NCBI GenBank assembly: GCA_019187365.1
Contig: JABARE010000029.1
Coordinates: 1 to 64,000 of the forward strand
Length of the DNA stretch: 64,000 nt
Source: Saprospiraceae bacterium
GTDB taxonomy: Bacteria; Bacteroidota; Bacteroidia; Chitinophagales; Saprospiraceae
Direction: 5' to 3'
Part shown: in pieces, positions 26,559-35,583 of the stretch
Layout of the letters: each line of letters starts with the position of its first letter
Position numbering within the stretch: the stretch's first letter is position 1
The notes under the pieces: model-generated
What the model saw: the letters and a program-made list of their open reading frames with translations, nothing else
What the model was told of the DNA's origin: nothing
Database searches by the model: none
Program-made: the position numbers and the translations under genes

Positions 26559-27845
26559 ATGGGACTGCTGAAAGACCTAGGAGACCTCGTGCAAGCGGGT
26601 GTAATTCCAACCGAAACGGCCGATGCCATTCGGGCCTATTATGACGATCGGCGTCGCCAAAGCCCCAACCGCGTCATACTGCTCTTCAGCATCATCGGTT
26701 CTTTGCTCACGGGACTGGGCATATTGTTCATCCTCGCCCACAACTGGGATCAATTTTCCCGCCTGACAAAATCCGTCCTGGCTTTTGTCCCGCTCCTCCT
26801 CTGCCAGGCGCTGTGTGCTTACACCTTACTCCGAAAATCCGACCACTCCGCCTGGAGAGAAAGTGCCTCTTCACTGTTGGTGTTTGCTGTGGGGGGGTGC
26901 ATGAGCCTGATCGCACAGATCTTTCATCTGTCCGGGAGCCTCAGTGATTTTTTGCTTACTTGGTGCCTGCTTTCCATTCCACTCGTGTACATCATGCGTT
27001 CCTCGGTCACCTCTCTGCTGGTACTGGCCGGGGCAAGCCTTTATGTTCTACAGAGTCTTAACACACCTGAAAACCGGGATAACTGGATGGGTTACCTGCT
27101 TCTGCTGGCCGGTCTGGCACCCCATTACCGCAGCCTGCTGCTCTCAAATAAAGATCAGCCACTTGTTTCTCAGCATCATTGGGGTGTTTCCCTTTCCCTC
27201 ATCTTGTTTCTCGTCTCTTTGGGAAACCAATACGATGCTTTCCTCAGTCCCGCCTTCTTTGGTCTATTTGCCAGTTATTCCCTGATCGGCGGCCTCCAGC
27301 CATTTAAAAAACACAGCTACTTTGCCCGTGCCTTCCCCGTTCTTGGATACGCCGGGACCGCCTTTCTGCTCTTTGAACTCAGCTTTGAAGGTTTCTGGGA
27401 TAAACTCCCGGAAAAAAATCTTTGGCAGACCAGCGCTTTGATTTCTCCCGAAAGCCTTGCCGCATTTGCTTCCATTGCCATTGCAGTCTGGCTTTTATAC
27501 AAACGTTTGTTAGTAGAATCTCCCCGCAACCTGCACCCGGTAAAATACCTGTTCGTTCCCTTTGTTTGGTGCTTTGGTCTCGGTATGTTTTTCAACATTT
27601 CTTCGACTGCGGTATCCTTTCTTATGATCGGACTGGGAATTTATGAGATCGCATCAGGTCTCCGAAACAACAAGTTGGCTGGTGTCAACGGTGGTTTGGT
27701 CTTACTCGCTTTCGCCATTGGAGCACGCCTGTTGGATTACGACCTCAGTTTTATTGCCAAGGGCATTCTATTCGTATTGTTGGGAATAGGCTTTTTTCTA
27801 GTCAATTACCGGATCCTCAAAAACAGCCAACGCCATGAATTCTGA
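26559..27845 (+). CDS. DUF2157 membrane protein
   Basis: This 428-residue protein has a short cytoplasmic N-terminus (LVQAGVIPTETADAIRAYY), then about twelve hydrophobic segments. SIIGSLLTGLGILFILAHNW is the DUF2157 hallmark. Function unknown. It overlaps the next gene (GDYXXLXY family) by 11 bp; this pair recurs in many bacteria and is probably one membrane complex. A palindrome copy is inside it at 27499-27514. Confidence 0.85.
   Translation: MGLLKDLGDLVQAGVIPTETADAIRAYYDDRRRQSPNRVILLFSIIGSLLTGLGILFILAHNWDQFSRLTKSVLAFVPLLLCQALCAYTLLRKSDHSAWRESASSLLVFAVGGCMSLIAQIFHLSGSLSDFLLTWCLLSIPLVYIMRSSVTSLLVLAGASLYVLQSLNTPENRDNWMGYLLLLAGLAPHYRSLLLSNKDQPLVSQHHWGVSLSLILFLVSLGNQYDAFLSPAFFGLFASYSLIGGLQPFKKHSYFARAFPVLGYAGTAFLLFELSFEGFWDKLPEKNLWQTSALISPESLAAFASIAIAVWLLYKRLLVESPRNLHPVKYLFVPFVWCFGLGMFFNISSTAVSFLMIGLGIYEIASGLRNNKLAGVNGGLVLLAFAIGARLLDYDLSFIAKGILFVLLGIGFFLVNYRILKNSQRHEF
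27499..27514. repeat. Dispersed palindrome, copy 5 (in DUF2157 gene)
   Basis: ACAAAC-GTTT-GTTAGT, which reads ACTAAC-AAAC-GTTTGT on the minus strand. It lies wholly within coding sequence. Confidence 0.55.
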
Positions 27846-28398
27846 TTCTCTTAGAAGGTACGCTCTGCTCTCCTTAGCAGCTATCCAGCTCGCACTTCCC
27901 CTTTGGATGATCCGAGATCACCTGCATTTACTCGATACTGGCGCTGAATTCCGGTTCCATGCACAGGCCGTTTCTTCAGGATCTTCCATCAGCGGAAAAT
28001 ATATCCAGTTGTCGTTTTATGCCGATTCCTTCCGAACGGTTGAAGACAGCAGCTGGCGCGAAGGGGAAACGGTCTATCTGGTCATAGAAAACGATGCAAC
28101 GGGCTTTGGCAAAATCGCCTCTGTACTGCGGTCCCCTTCCAACAGCATTCCGTCCTACCTGAAAACGAACGTTCGTTTGTTCCTTAAACCAGGGAACCTG
28201 ATCTACTTTAACTTTCCGTTTGACAAATACTTTCTCGAGGAAAACAAAGTTCGGGAAGAAAAACTTCAGTCTCTGTGGAGTTGGACCGATGCTCCGCCGG
28301 AGCTGACAGCCATCGTCCGCATCCATAATGGAAAAGCACTGCTCAGCGGGCTCCTGGTCGAGGGAAAACCCATTGAAGAACGCTTTTCACAGGAATAG
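27835..28398 (+). CDS. GDYXXLXY-family membrane-anchored protein
   Basis: This 187-residue protein has an N-terminal membrane segment (LLSLAAIQLALPLWMI) and a periplasmic domain whose signature SGKYIQLSF is a variant of the family's GDYxxLxY. FFNFPFDKYFLEE-type and IHNGKALLSGLLVEGKPI motifs match the family end. It is translationally coupled to the DUF2157 gene by an 11-bp overlap. Function unknown. A palindrome copy lies at 28165-28180. Confidence 0.85.
   Translation: MNSDSLRRYALLSLAAIQLALPLWMIRDHLHLLDTGAEFRFHAQAVSSGSSISGKYIQLSFYADSFRTVEDSSWREGETVYLVIENDATGFGKIASVLRSPSNSIPSYLKTNVRLFLKPGNLIYFNFPFDKYFLEENKVREEKLQSLWSWTDAPPELTAIVRIHNGKALLSGLLVEGKPIEERFSQE
28165..28180. repeat. Dispersed palindrome, copy 6 (in GDYXXLXY gene)
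   Basis: ACGAAC-GTTC-GTTTGT fits the motif and lies 666 bp from copy 5. The core AACGAACGTTCGTT is itself a perfect 14-bp palindrome. Confidence 0.6.
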
Positions 28399-28407
28399 CA
28401 CTATGGC

Positions 28408-31149
28408 CTATTTGGGTTTGTCGCCATCCCCGTTGCCGGAAACCTTGCGAGCCGCCTCCTCTACATCCCGGGTTGCTTTGGTCAACTCGTCGATGCGCCG
28501 TTGACGCTCGGCGGCTGCTACCTCGGTCCCGTCCGATGTGCTTCTCGACTTTCCGTTAAAACTGAAGCCCTTCGCATCGGCATCTACCACGATTTTGTTT
28601 TCCTGGCCCAAAGACCCCGACAACATCCACCGTGCAAGTTCGTTCACCAATTCCTTCTGGATGACGCGTTTCAGCGGACGAGCACCAAACTGGGGCTCGT
28701 ATCCAAGATCGGCCAGCAGCTTCATGGCCTTTTCGCTGACTTCAAGAGAAATGCCCTGCTCCTGAAGGTGCTTCTTCAATCCCCTTAACTGCAGTTCTGC
28801 GATCTTTAATATTTCATCGCGCGTCAGCGGCAGAAACATGATCTTGTCGTCAATGCGGTTGAGAAATTCAGGTCTGACGCTTTGTTTCAGCCGGTCGAAA
28901 ACCTCCAGCCTCGTCGTCTCGATGATTTCTGTACGATGTTTGTCTCCAACCGCTTCGAGATCTTCAAAGTTTTCCAGGATCAGGTCAGATCCCGTGTTGC
29001 TCGTCATGATGATGATCGTGTTTTTGAAGTTCGCCACTCGCCCTTTGTTGTCCGTTAACCGACCATCATCAAGCACTTGCAATAAAATATTGAACGTGTC
29101 AGGATGTGCTTTCTCGATCTCGTCGAGCAAAATGATTGAATACGGTTTGCGGCGCACCGCTTCCGTTAGCTGTCCCCCCTCGTCGTAGCCCACGTAACCG
29201 GGAGGGGCACCAATGAGACGCGAGACCGCATGCGATTCCATGTATTCGCTCATGTCGATCCGGGTAAGCGCCTTTTCGTCGTCGAACAACACATCGGCAA
29301 GCGCCTTGGCGAGTTCGGTTTTTCCCACCCCCGTTGGCCCCAGAAAAATAAACGAACCAATGGGTTTATTGGGATCCTGCAAGCCGGAACGCGATCGCCT
29401 GACGGCATCTGCAACGGCCACAACCGCTTCCTTCTGACCAATGACTCGCTGCGCAAGTTCTTCTTCGAGGTGAAGCAACTTCTGCCTTTCGCTCTGCATC
29501 ATTTTTTGCAGGGGAATTCCGGTCCACTTGCTTACGACGGCCGCAACGTCATTTTCTGTAACGGTGTCGGATGTAAATCTCGACGCTTCAGGCAAAGCCT
29601 TTAACCTGTCTTCTGCTTCGCGTAGCTGCTTTTCCTGTTCTTTGAGGTCTCCATATTTGAGGCGTGCAACTTTTTCAAAATCGCTTTCGCGTTCGGCACG
29701 TTCTGCTTCCACGTTGATCTCGTCGATGCGCTTTTTAATGGTTTGGATGGCATCGACAATTTCCTTTTCAGCCTTCCACTGCGCGCGCAACGACTCGAGT
29801 TTCTCGCGGGCATTTGCCAGTTGGCCCTCGATCACACCAACCTTTTTGTCGTCCTTCTCGCGCTTGAGCGCCTCGCGCTCAATTTCGAGCTGACGCAATT
29901 TGCGCTCCATTTCATCAATGTCTTCCGGAACGCTGTCGAGTTCGAGTCTCAATTTGGCAGCCGCCTCGTCGATCAGGTCAATGGCCTTGTCGGGCAATTG
30001 CCGCTCGGTAATGTAGCGATGCGACAATTCTGCTGCAGCAATGAGCGCCGCATCGTTGATCGCAACCTTATGGTATACTTCGTATTTGTCCTGGATGCCC
30101 CGCAAAATGGAGATCGTATCTTCCACCGACGGTTCTTCGATCATTACCGTTTGAAAACGGCGCACCAGCGCTTTGTCGTTTTCGAAATACTTCTGGTATT
30201 CGTCAAGCGTCGTCGCACCAATGGTGTGCAACTCGCCTCGGGCAAGTGCCGGCTTGAGAATGTTGGCCGCATCAATGGCTCCCTGACCACCCCCGGCTCC
30301 GATCAGCGTGTGTATCTCGTCTATGAAAAGTATGATCTTGCCATTGGATTCAACGACTTCCTTGATCACCGCCTTGAGTCTCTCTTCGAACTCGCCTTTG
30401 TACTTGGCTCCGGCAATCAGCGCCGACAAGTCAAGTGAATAAATGCGCTTGTCGCGCAGGTTCTCGGGAACGTCGCTCTTCACGATTCGCCAGGCAATCC
30501 CCTCTACGATGGCCGTTTTTCCAACGCCTGCCTCGCCGATGAGGATCGGGTTGTTTTTCTTTCGTCGACTGAGTATGTGCAGAATCCTGCGGATCTCCTC
30601 GTCGCGACCCACGATGGGGTCAAGCTTTCCACTCTCCGCAGCTTCCGTAAAATTGATGGCGTATTTGTTGAGTGCGTTGAACGCTTCGTCGCCACCCGAC
30701 TCGCTCACCTTCTTTCCCTTGCGCAACTCGAGTATGGCCTGGTGCAATCCCTCACGGGTAACCTTGTTTGCTTTGAGTATCCTGGCCGTGGCGTCTGTTC
30801 CCTTTACAAGGGCAACGAGCATAGCATCCAGCGAAATGTAATCGTCGCCAAATTCCTTGCTGACCGCTTTTGCCTGAACCAATGCGGCGTTGGCCTCGTT
30901 CGATAGATACTGCTTCTCTGCCTCCATAACCCGTGGCAACTTGCGCATCTCTGTTTCGAGCTCAAATCCGAGCTTTCGAACATCAGCCCCCATCTTCTCC
31001 AAAAGAAATTCTACCAGCTTGGGGTCTGTCTCCAATATGGCCTTCGCCAAATGGCTGGTGTCAACAACCTGTTGTTCCAGCCCGGCAGCAATCTGCTGTG
31101 CCTTCAGTATAGCATCCTGGGCTTTAATGGTAAAATTCTCGTACGTCAT
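28408..31149 (-). CDS. clpB: ATP-dependent disaggregase ClpB
   Basis: This 913-residue Hsp100 chaperone resolubilises protein aggregates with DnaK. The N-terminal Clp repeat domain ([16 protein letters not shown]) is followed by AAA-1 (Walker [10 protein letters not shown], Walker [10 protein letters not shown]), the coiled-coil middle domain (about 400-530), and AAA-2 (Walker [13 protein letters not shown], Walker [13 protein letters not shown]). The length exceeds the usual 860-870 residues because of a charged tail after the small C-terminal domain (from about residue 865, ending NGDGDKPK). No CIRCE-type heat-shock operator is seen in the 240 bp upstream. Confidence 0.97.
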   Translation of the reverse strand: MTYENFTIKAQDAILKAQQIAAGLEQQVVDTSHLAKAILETDPKLVEFLLEKMGADVRKLGFELETEMRKLPRVMEAEKQYLSNEANAALVQAKAVSKEFGDDYISLDAMLVALVKGTDATARILKANKVTREGLHQAILELRKGKKVSESGGDEAFNALNKYAINFTEAAESGKLDPIVGRDEEIRRILHILSRRKKNNPILIGEAGVGKTAIVEGIAWRIVKSDVPENLRDKRIYSLDLSALIAGAKYKGEFEERLKAVIKEVVESNGKIILFIDEIHTLIGAGGGQGAIDAANILKPALARGELHTIGATTLDEYQKYFENDKALVRRFQTVMIEEPSVEDTISILRGIQDKYEVYHKVAINDAALIAAAELSHRYITERQLPDKAIDLIDEAAAKLRLELDSVPEDIDEMERKLRQLEIEREALKREKDDKKVGVIEGQLANAREKLESLRAQWKAEKEIVDAIQTIKKRIDEINVEAERAERESDFEKVARLKYGDLKEQEKQLREAEDRLKALPEASRFTSDTVTENDVAAVVSKWTGIPLQKMMQSERQKLLHLEEELAQRVIGQKEAVVAVADAVRRSRSGLQDPNKPIGSFIFLGPTGVGKTELAKALADVLFDDEKALTRIDMSEYMESHAVSRLIGAPPGYVGYDEGGQLTEAVRRKPYSIILLDEIEKAHPDTFNILLQVLDDGRLTDNKGRVANFKNTIIIMTSNTGSDLILENFEDLEAVGDKHRTEIIETTRLEVFDRLKQSVRPEFLNRIDDKIMFLPLTRDEILKIAELQLRGLKKHLQEQGISLEVSEKAMKLLADLGYEPQFGARPLKRVIQKELVNELARWMLSGSLGQENKIVVDADAKGFSFNGKSRSTSDGTEVAAAERQRRIDELTKATRDVEEAARKVSGNGDGDKPK

Positions 31150-31389
31150 ACTCGTTGTTTAGTGCTCCTTATCCCGCCTCAAATCTCCTTCCAGTTGTAC
31201 AATCCTGTCATTCTGTCGTGCTTTTTACTGGATTTTATGCCTTTGTCTGCCAATTTGGCTTTGCTTTTATAGGAAGCCCTGCATAGCCCATGATTTAAAG
31301 TTAGTTATTGCAGAGCATGAACTCATGCCTTCGAAAGATGTATAAAGCCCGGTCTGGATTGGTGTCCGTCGTATTCTGCGTTGGCGAAC

Positions 31390-31842
31390 TCACCCTGCGT
31401 TATCCTCCCGCCGCCATTCTGCAAAGGAATTGGGTGTTTCATCGAGCCGGAGGGATACCAGCTCAAGGTGGTCAGGAAGTTCGGCAAGCAGGCGCCCGCG
31501 GAAAGCAAGCAGCAGATTTTCGCAGGTGGGCTGCACATCCAGGCAGACTAAGCGCTCGTATCGGCTGGAAAGGGCTGCCACGATTTCGGGGTCCTCCCGG
31601 TTAGACAACACCAGTGCATGGTCAAAGCTGCTGAGAATGGACTGTTCGACCGTTTTCTTCAACACGGCAAAATCGAAGACCATGCCATCCTTTGGATGGC
31701 CTGGTTCGAGAAGCGGGGTCCCCAGCAAGCTCACCGAAAGCCGGTAAGTATGTCCGTGGATGTTTCGGCACGGGCCGTCGTAACCCGGCAGGGCGTGTGC
31801 CATATCAAAAGTGAAACTGCGGGTGAGCCTTATTTTCTCCAT
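31390..31842 (-). CDS. 6-carboxytetrahydropterin synthase / QueD-like enzyme
   Basis: This 150-residue enzyme of the 6-pyruvoyl-tetrahydropterin synthase family has zinc-ligand histidines in DMAHALPG and HGHTYRLSV, a catalytic cysteine in GPCRNIHGH, the aspartate motif MVFDFAVLK, FDHALVL, and the late PTCENLL and ETPNSFAEW. In queuosine synthesis QueD makes 6-carboxytetrahydropterin from dihydroneopterin triphosphate. No other queuosine gene is nearby, so a biopterin role cannot be excluded. Confidence 0.88.
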   Translation of the reverse strand: MEKIRLTRSFTFDMAHALPGYDGPCRNIHGHTYRLSVSLLGTPLLEPGHPKDGMVFDFAVLKKTVEQSILSSFDHALVLSNREDPEIVAALSSRYERLVCLDVQPTCENLLLAFRGRLLAELPDHLELVSLRLDETPNSFAEWRREDNAG

Positions 31843-32291
31843 AGATGACGAATGCCCTTGCGTGCATAATGAGCGCGGGTTCTTCCGGCAAAATTAGATA
31901 AATTCAATTCCACCCTTCTTTACAAGTTTTGCGCGTTGTTTCACTCCGATAATTTGTCGTATGCATGGGGTGAAAAGCACCGCCTCCACCACATGTCTCA
32001 TTACAACATTAACAATTCATAACGTGCTTTCAAAGAATGTCCTATAAATTTAACAAGTTTATATACACATTGCATTCCAACTATAATGCCTTGTTATTCT
32101 GGTTGTTTCCGTTCAGGGGCCCTTCTGCTCGGGAATCCTTCGTCAGGGAAAACACGGGGAAATTTCTTTAAAAAATGGGTGTTTTCCCTGATGTTCACCT
32201 TGGATAATGAACATACCTTTGTCCCGTTCTTCCCTCCATATCCGTTTGCGGTTCTTCCTCCCGAATTTTATCAACTCATAAAATTTGTGCA
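31843..32291. other. Intergenic region upstream of the metalloprotease gene
   Basis: These 449 bases are AT-rich around 32035-32095 and contain no supported gene. An open frame at 32086-32307 has no similarity or signal peptide. The sequence TAAAATTTGTG just before 32292 is a degenerate TAnnTTTG element and could drive the metalloprotease gene with a minimal leader. Confidence 0.4.
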
Positions 32292-34889
32292 ATGTCATTT
32301 ATTTTAAAAAACCGATTATTGGCCGCAGCGTTCGCATGGATCAGCTTCGGCGTTTTCGCCCAGGACCTTCCGGTCATCCGGGTTGACCAGCAAAATTTGT
32401 CTCCGGTTGCTTTGCAGGTGGCCGCTGCGAAAGAGCAGCATCAACCCTTTGCCTTCAGCAATCCGCTCGCTCTTTCGGGTGAGCCCGTTTATGCCTTGCG
32501 CGGCGTAGAGGAAAATGCATTGAAATCCGTTGTAGCCGATACGCGGCTGCTCGGTAAACTGGTGAGTGAACGACCGCAATGGCTCAGCCTTGAACTGCCT
32601 GTGAACGAACGTTCGTTTGCCATACTAGATCTCGTCCGCGTTGACCTGCTTTCCGACGGATTTCAATTGCAGACTTCAGACGGCAACGGGCCTGTCTCTT
32701 TTGAAGGCCACGCCGTGTATTACCGCGGGGTGGTGCGGGGAAGCGAAGGTTCCTCGCTTGCATCGATCAGCATTTTCCCCGACCTGTTGATCGGTAGCTT
32801 TTCGTCCGGCGCCGGCAACATCGTCATCCAGCCAAACTATGAAGCTCCCGGACAACTGATCCTTTACAATGACCTTGATATCACCGAAGACGTTCCCTTT
32901 GAATGCTACAGCGACCAGCTCGAGCAATTCCATTCTAAAACGAGCCCCCGCGGACCCCAAAGCGCCGGTGGCTGTGTGAAAGTTTACATCGAATGCGACT
33001 ATGCCCTTTACGTGAACAAAGGAGGCATTTCTGCAACAGCAAGCTGGATCACCGCCGTTTTCAATAACGTAGCTACGCTCTATGCAAACGAAAGCGTTCC
33101 TACGGCCATCTCAGAAATCTTCATCTGGACTACGGAAGATGGTTACTCCAAAACGAGCAGCATCACTGCGCTCAATCAATTTAAAACCAAACGCCCGACC
33201 TTTAACGGCGACATTGCTCACCTGGCGGCGCTTGGTGGCAACAACATCGGCGGTGTTGCCTGGCTCGACGTGCTTTGCACCTCTTACCGGTATGCTTACA
33301 GCAACATTTCATCTACCTACAAAAGTGTTCCTACCTACAGTTGGACCGTTGAGGTGATGACCCACGAGATGGGACATAACCTCGGATCCAACCACACGCA
33401 CTGGTGCGGATGGACCGGTGGCCCAATAGACAACTGTTATACGCCGGAAGGAGGTTGCTCTGCAGGCCCTCCACCACAAAACGGAGGCACCATCATGTCT
33501 TACTGTCACCTCACCTCTTACGGCATCAACTTCAGCAACGGCTTTGGCCCTCTTCCTGGCGACAAGATCCGCTCAGAAGTCGGTGGCGCCTATTGTCTGG
33601 GCACTTGCGGCGGAAGCGGCGGTTGTACAGCGCCTACGGGACTCAACATCACCAACATCGGACAAACCAGCGCAAAGGGCAACTGGAATGCCGTTAGCGG
33701 AGCCCTTTCGTATAAATTCGAATACAAAGTTTCCAGTTCGGGCACCTGGACTGTGGCCAGTACGACCGGTACGAGTTACACAATGACGGGGTTAAGTCCT
33801 TCCACTACCTACAACACCCGGGTTAAAACAGTCTGCTCTTCCGGTGAGAGTTCCTATTCCGGCACTGTAGACTTCACTACCACAGGCGGCACCTGTCCTA
33901 CTCCAACAAATCTCGCCGCATCCAACATCACGGAAACTTCCGCTACCGTGACCTGGTCAGCCGCCAGCGGTGCGGTATCTTATAATTTCCAGTACAAGCT
34001 GAGCTCATCCAGCACCTGGTATCAGGTCAACGTGCCTGGAACCGGTGTAAACATGACCGGAATGACCCCGGGGACGAATTATGATGTTCGCGTTCAATCC
34101 GTTTGCAGCGGTGGAACCAGCGCCTTTACAGCCGTGTTGACCTTCAAAACGCTTAGCGGTTCCGGATACTGTGCATCCAAAGGCAATAACGCAAAATACG
34201 AATGGATTAAAAGGGTTAAACTTGGATCGATCGACCGCAGCTCAGGCAGCGACAATGGCTATTACGACGGGACGGCTCTGGTGACCGATGTAAGCAAGGG
34301 CAGTACGTATACGCTGAATTACCAGGCTGGAACTACCGGTAGCTCCGGCAACCTCTACTGGCGCGTCTGGATCGACTTTAACAACAACAAGTCATTCGAC
34401 GACGCCGGTGAATTGCTCTTTTCCAAGAAAACGAACAGCACCAGTCTGCTCAGCGCCAACATCACCATCCCGACCGGTGCGGCGACCGCAAAAGTGCGCA
34501 TGAGGGTTGCTGTGAAATACGGTGGCTACTCGAGTTCATGCCAGACTTTCCCCTACGGCGAAGTAGAAGATTACAGCATTAACATCAAAGCCGCCGGCAG
34601 CCTCGAAGGCCCTGTGGAAGAATTTTCTTCGGCGCTGGAAGACCTTCTTGTCTCTCCAAATCCCTTCGACCAGACCCTGAGGCTCTCGTTCTTTTCTCCA
34701 ATTGAACAGGCCGTGGCCTTGGACATCGTAGATGCCTATGGCCGTAGGGCCTTCGAGCAGCAATTGCAGGTCACTGCCGGTTCCAATGCACTTTCCCTTC
34801 AAACTTCCGGGCTCACTCCCGCAAACTATTACCTGCGCTTGCGCTGCAGCGACCGCCAATATCTGTTCAAACTCATCAAAATGGAATAA
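32292..34889 (+). CDS. Secreted M12-type metalloprotease with Fn3, GEVED and T9SS domains
   Basis: This 865-residue protein has a signal peptide ending WISFGVFAQ and a propeptide-like region (residues 25-210). The zincin catalytic domain contains HEMGHNLGSNH (HExxHxxGxxH) near residue 357 and a Met-turn in TIMSYCH. Two fibronectin type III domains follow (TAPTGLNITNIGQTSAKGNW and CPTPTNLAASNITETSATVTW), then a GEVED domain (WRVWIDFNNNKSFDDAGELLF ... YGEVEDYSI) and a T9SS sorting domain (LLVSPNPFDQTLRL ... TPANYYLRL). It is a secreted or surface protease for external proteins. A terminator follows at 34949. Confidence 0.92.
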   Translation: MSFILKNRLLAAAFAWISFGVFAQDLPVIRVDQQNLSPVALQVAAAKEQHQPFAFSNPLALSGEPVYALRGVEENALKSVVADTRLLGKLVSERPQWLSLELPVNERSFAILDLVRVDLLSDGFQLQTSDGNGPVSFEGHAVYYRGVVRGSEGSSLASISIFPDLLIGSFSSGAGNIVIQPNYEAPGQLILYNDLDITEDVPFECYSDQLEQFHSKTSPRGPQSAGGCVKVYIECDYALYVNKGGISATASWITAVFNNVATLYANESVPTAISEIFIWTTEDGYSKTSSITALNQFKTKRPTFNGDIAHLAALGGNNIGGVAWLDVLCTSYRYAYSNISSTYKSVPTYSWTVEVMTHEMGHNLGSNHTHWCGWTGGPIDNCYTPEGGCSAGPPPQNGGTIMSYCHLTSYGINFSNGFGPLPGDKIRSEVGGAYCLGTCGGSGGCTAPTGLNITNIGQTSAKGNWNAVSGALSYKFEYKVSSSGTWTVASTTGTSYTMTGLSPSTTYNTRVKTVCSSGESSYSGTVDFTTTGGTCPTPTNLAASNITETSATVTWSAASGAVSYNFQYKLSSSSTWYQVNVPGTGVNMTGMTPGTNYDVRVQSVCSGGTSAFTAVLTFKTLSGSGYCASKGNNAKYEWIKRVKLGSIDRSSGSDNGYYDGTALVTDVSKGSTYTLNYQAGTTGSSGNLYWRVWIDFNNNKSFDDAGELLFSKKTNSTSLLSANITIPTGAATAKVRMRVAVKYGGYSSSCQTFPYGEVEDYSINIKAAGSLEGPVEEFSSALEDLLVSPNPFDQTLRLSFFSPIEQAVALDIVDAYGRRAFEQQLQVTAGSNALSLQTSGLTPANYYLRLRCSDRQYLFKLIKME
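32605..32620. repeat. Dispersed palindrome, copy 7 (in metalloprotease gene)
   Basis: ACGAAC-GTTC-GTTTGC lies within the propeptide coding region and shares the core AACGAACGTTCGTTTG with copy 6. Confidence 0.55.
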
Positions 34890-34948
34890 CAGGTTCGGAT
34901 AAAAACACGCTAAATTATCCGTTGCCAGGAATCCTTCCCGGCAAATCG

Positions 34949-34980
34949 AAAAGGTCCGGCATAACCCCCCGGACCTTTTT
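34949..34980 (+). terminator. Rho-independent terminator after metalloprotease gene
   Basis: AAAAGGTCCGG pairs with CCGGACCTTTTT across an eight-base loop; the stem is GC-rich and followed by a T run. It lies 60 bp after the stop at 34889. Confidence 0.8.
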
Positions 34981-35034
34981 ATATGCTCAGCCATCGCACA
35001 ACAGGGCGGCCTGTGTTGAAGATGATCAGTAACA

Positions 35035-35050
35035 ACTAACGAATGTTAGT
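35035..35050. repeat. Dispersed palindrome, copy 8 (downstream of the MaoC gene)
   Basis: ACTAAC-GAAT-GTTAGT lies eight bases beyond the end of the MaoC-like gene at 35058, between two convergent genes. The half-sites are perfect inverted repeats. Confidence 0.6.
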
Positions 35051-35057
35051 ACTATCG

Positions 35058-35486
35058 TCATGATACCGTTCCTTCCGGCCACACGTATTGCTTTTTATTG
35101 AGCAACAGGGCTTCGCCGGAAATTGTTTTATCGCCGGTAGCCGGATCGTAAATTGCGCACTCATAGCGCACGCGGTTTTTTGCAGGAAAGACTTCGACGA
35201 CGGTCACCACGGCTTCGTATTCCACGTCGGCAAACATCGGGCGAAGCCATTTGAGGGTCTGTTCCAGATAAACGTGTCCGTCGGCCATCCACAACGCTCC
35301 GAAAATTTTGGTGAAAACAGACGCTCCCAGGAATCCGTGCATGATGTTTCGCCCGAACATGCTGTTGCGCCCTGCTTCCGGATCAATGTGCAAGGGGTTT
35401 ACGTCCCCTGAAACGCGTGCATATTGCTCTACATCTTCCTGAGAATAGCAGAAACGATGCCTGAACTGGTCTCCTGTTTTTAGCAT
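35058..35486 (-). CDS. MaoC-like (R)-enoyl-CoA hydratase, PhaJ type
   Basis: This 142-residue hot-dog-fold hydratase has the signature YARVSGDVNPLHIDPEAGRNSMFGRNIMHGFLG, with the catalytic Asp/His in D-x-NP-x-H. PhaJ-type enzymes convert enoyl-CoA from beta-oxidation to (R)-3-hydroxyacyl-CoA, the substrate for PHA synthase. The start is ATG at 35486 (MLKTGDQFRHRF); the frame upstream is the shadow of the divergent gene. It faces away from phaE across about 97 bp, so the two likely share a regulatory region. Confidence 0.85.
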   Translation of the reverse strand: MLKTGDQFRHRFCYSQEDVEQYARVSGDVNPLHIDPEAGRNSMFGRNIMHGFLGASVFTKIFGALWMADGHVYLEQTLKWLRPMFADVEYEAVVTVVEVFPAKNRVRYECAIYDPATGDKTISGEALLLNKKQYVWPEGTVS

Positions 35487-35535
35487 ATTAACGATTATTA
35501 ATAATTCCTTAGCAGTTTTGCGCTGGTTTTTGTAA

Positions 35536-35543
35536 TATGTTTG
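35536..35543 (+). promoter_or_regulatory. Candidate -7 element of the PHA synthase operon
   Basis: TATGTTTG matches TAnnTTTG, 40 bases before the phaE-like ATG, within the divergent gap shared with the MaoC hydratase gene. Confidence 0.5.
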
Positions 35544-35583
35544 CGCCACAAAGAAAAGCAATCCATTCATTAAAACTTCCCTC

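Noticed and set aside
29743..30438. 231-codon plus-strand frame opposite clpB
   Set aside because: Shadow of the ClpB coding sequence; no similarity or start signals.
31308..31604. 98-codon plus-strand frame between clpB and queD
   Set aside because: Mostly antisense to the QueD-like gene; no motif or signal peptide.
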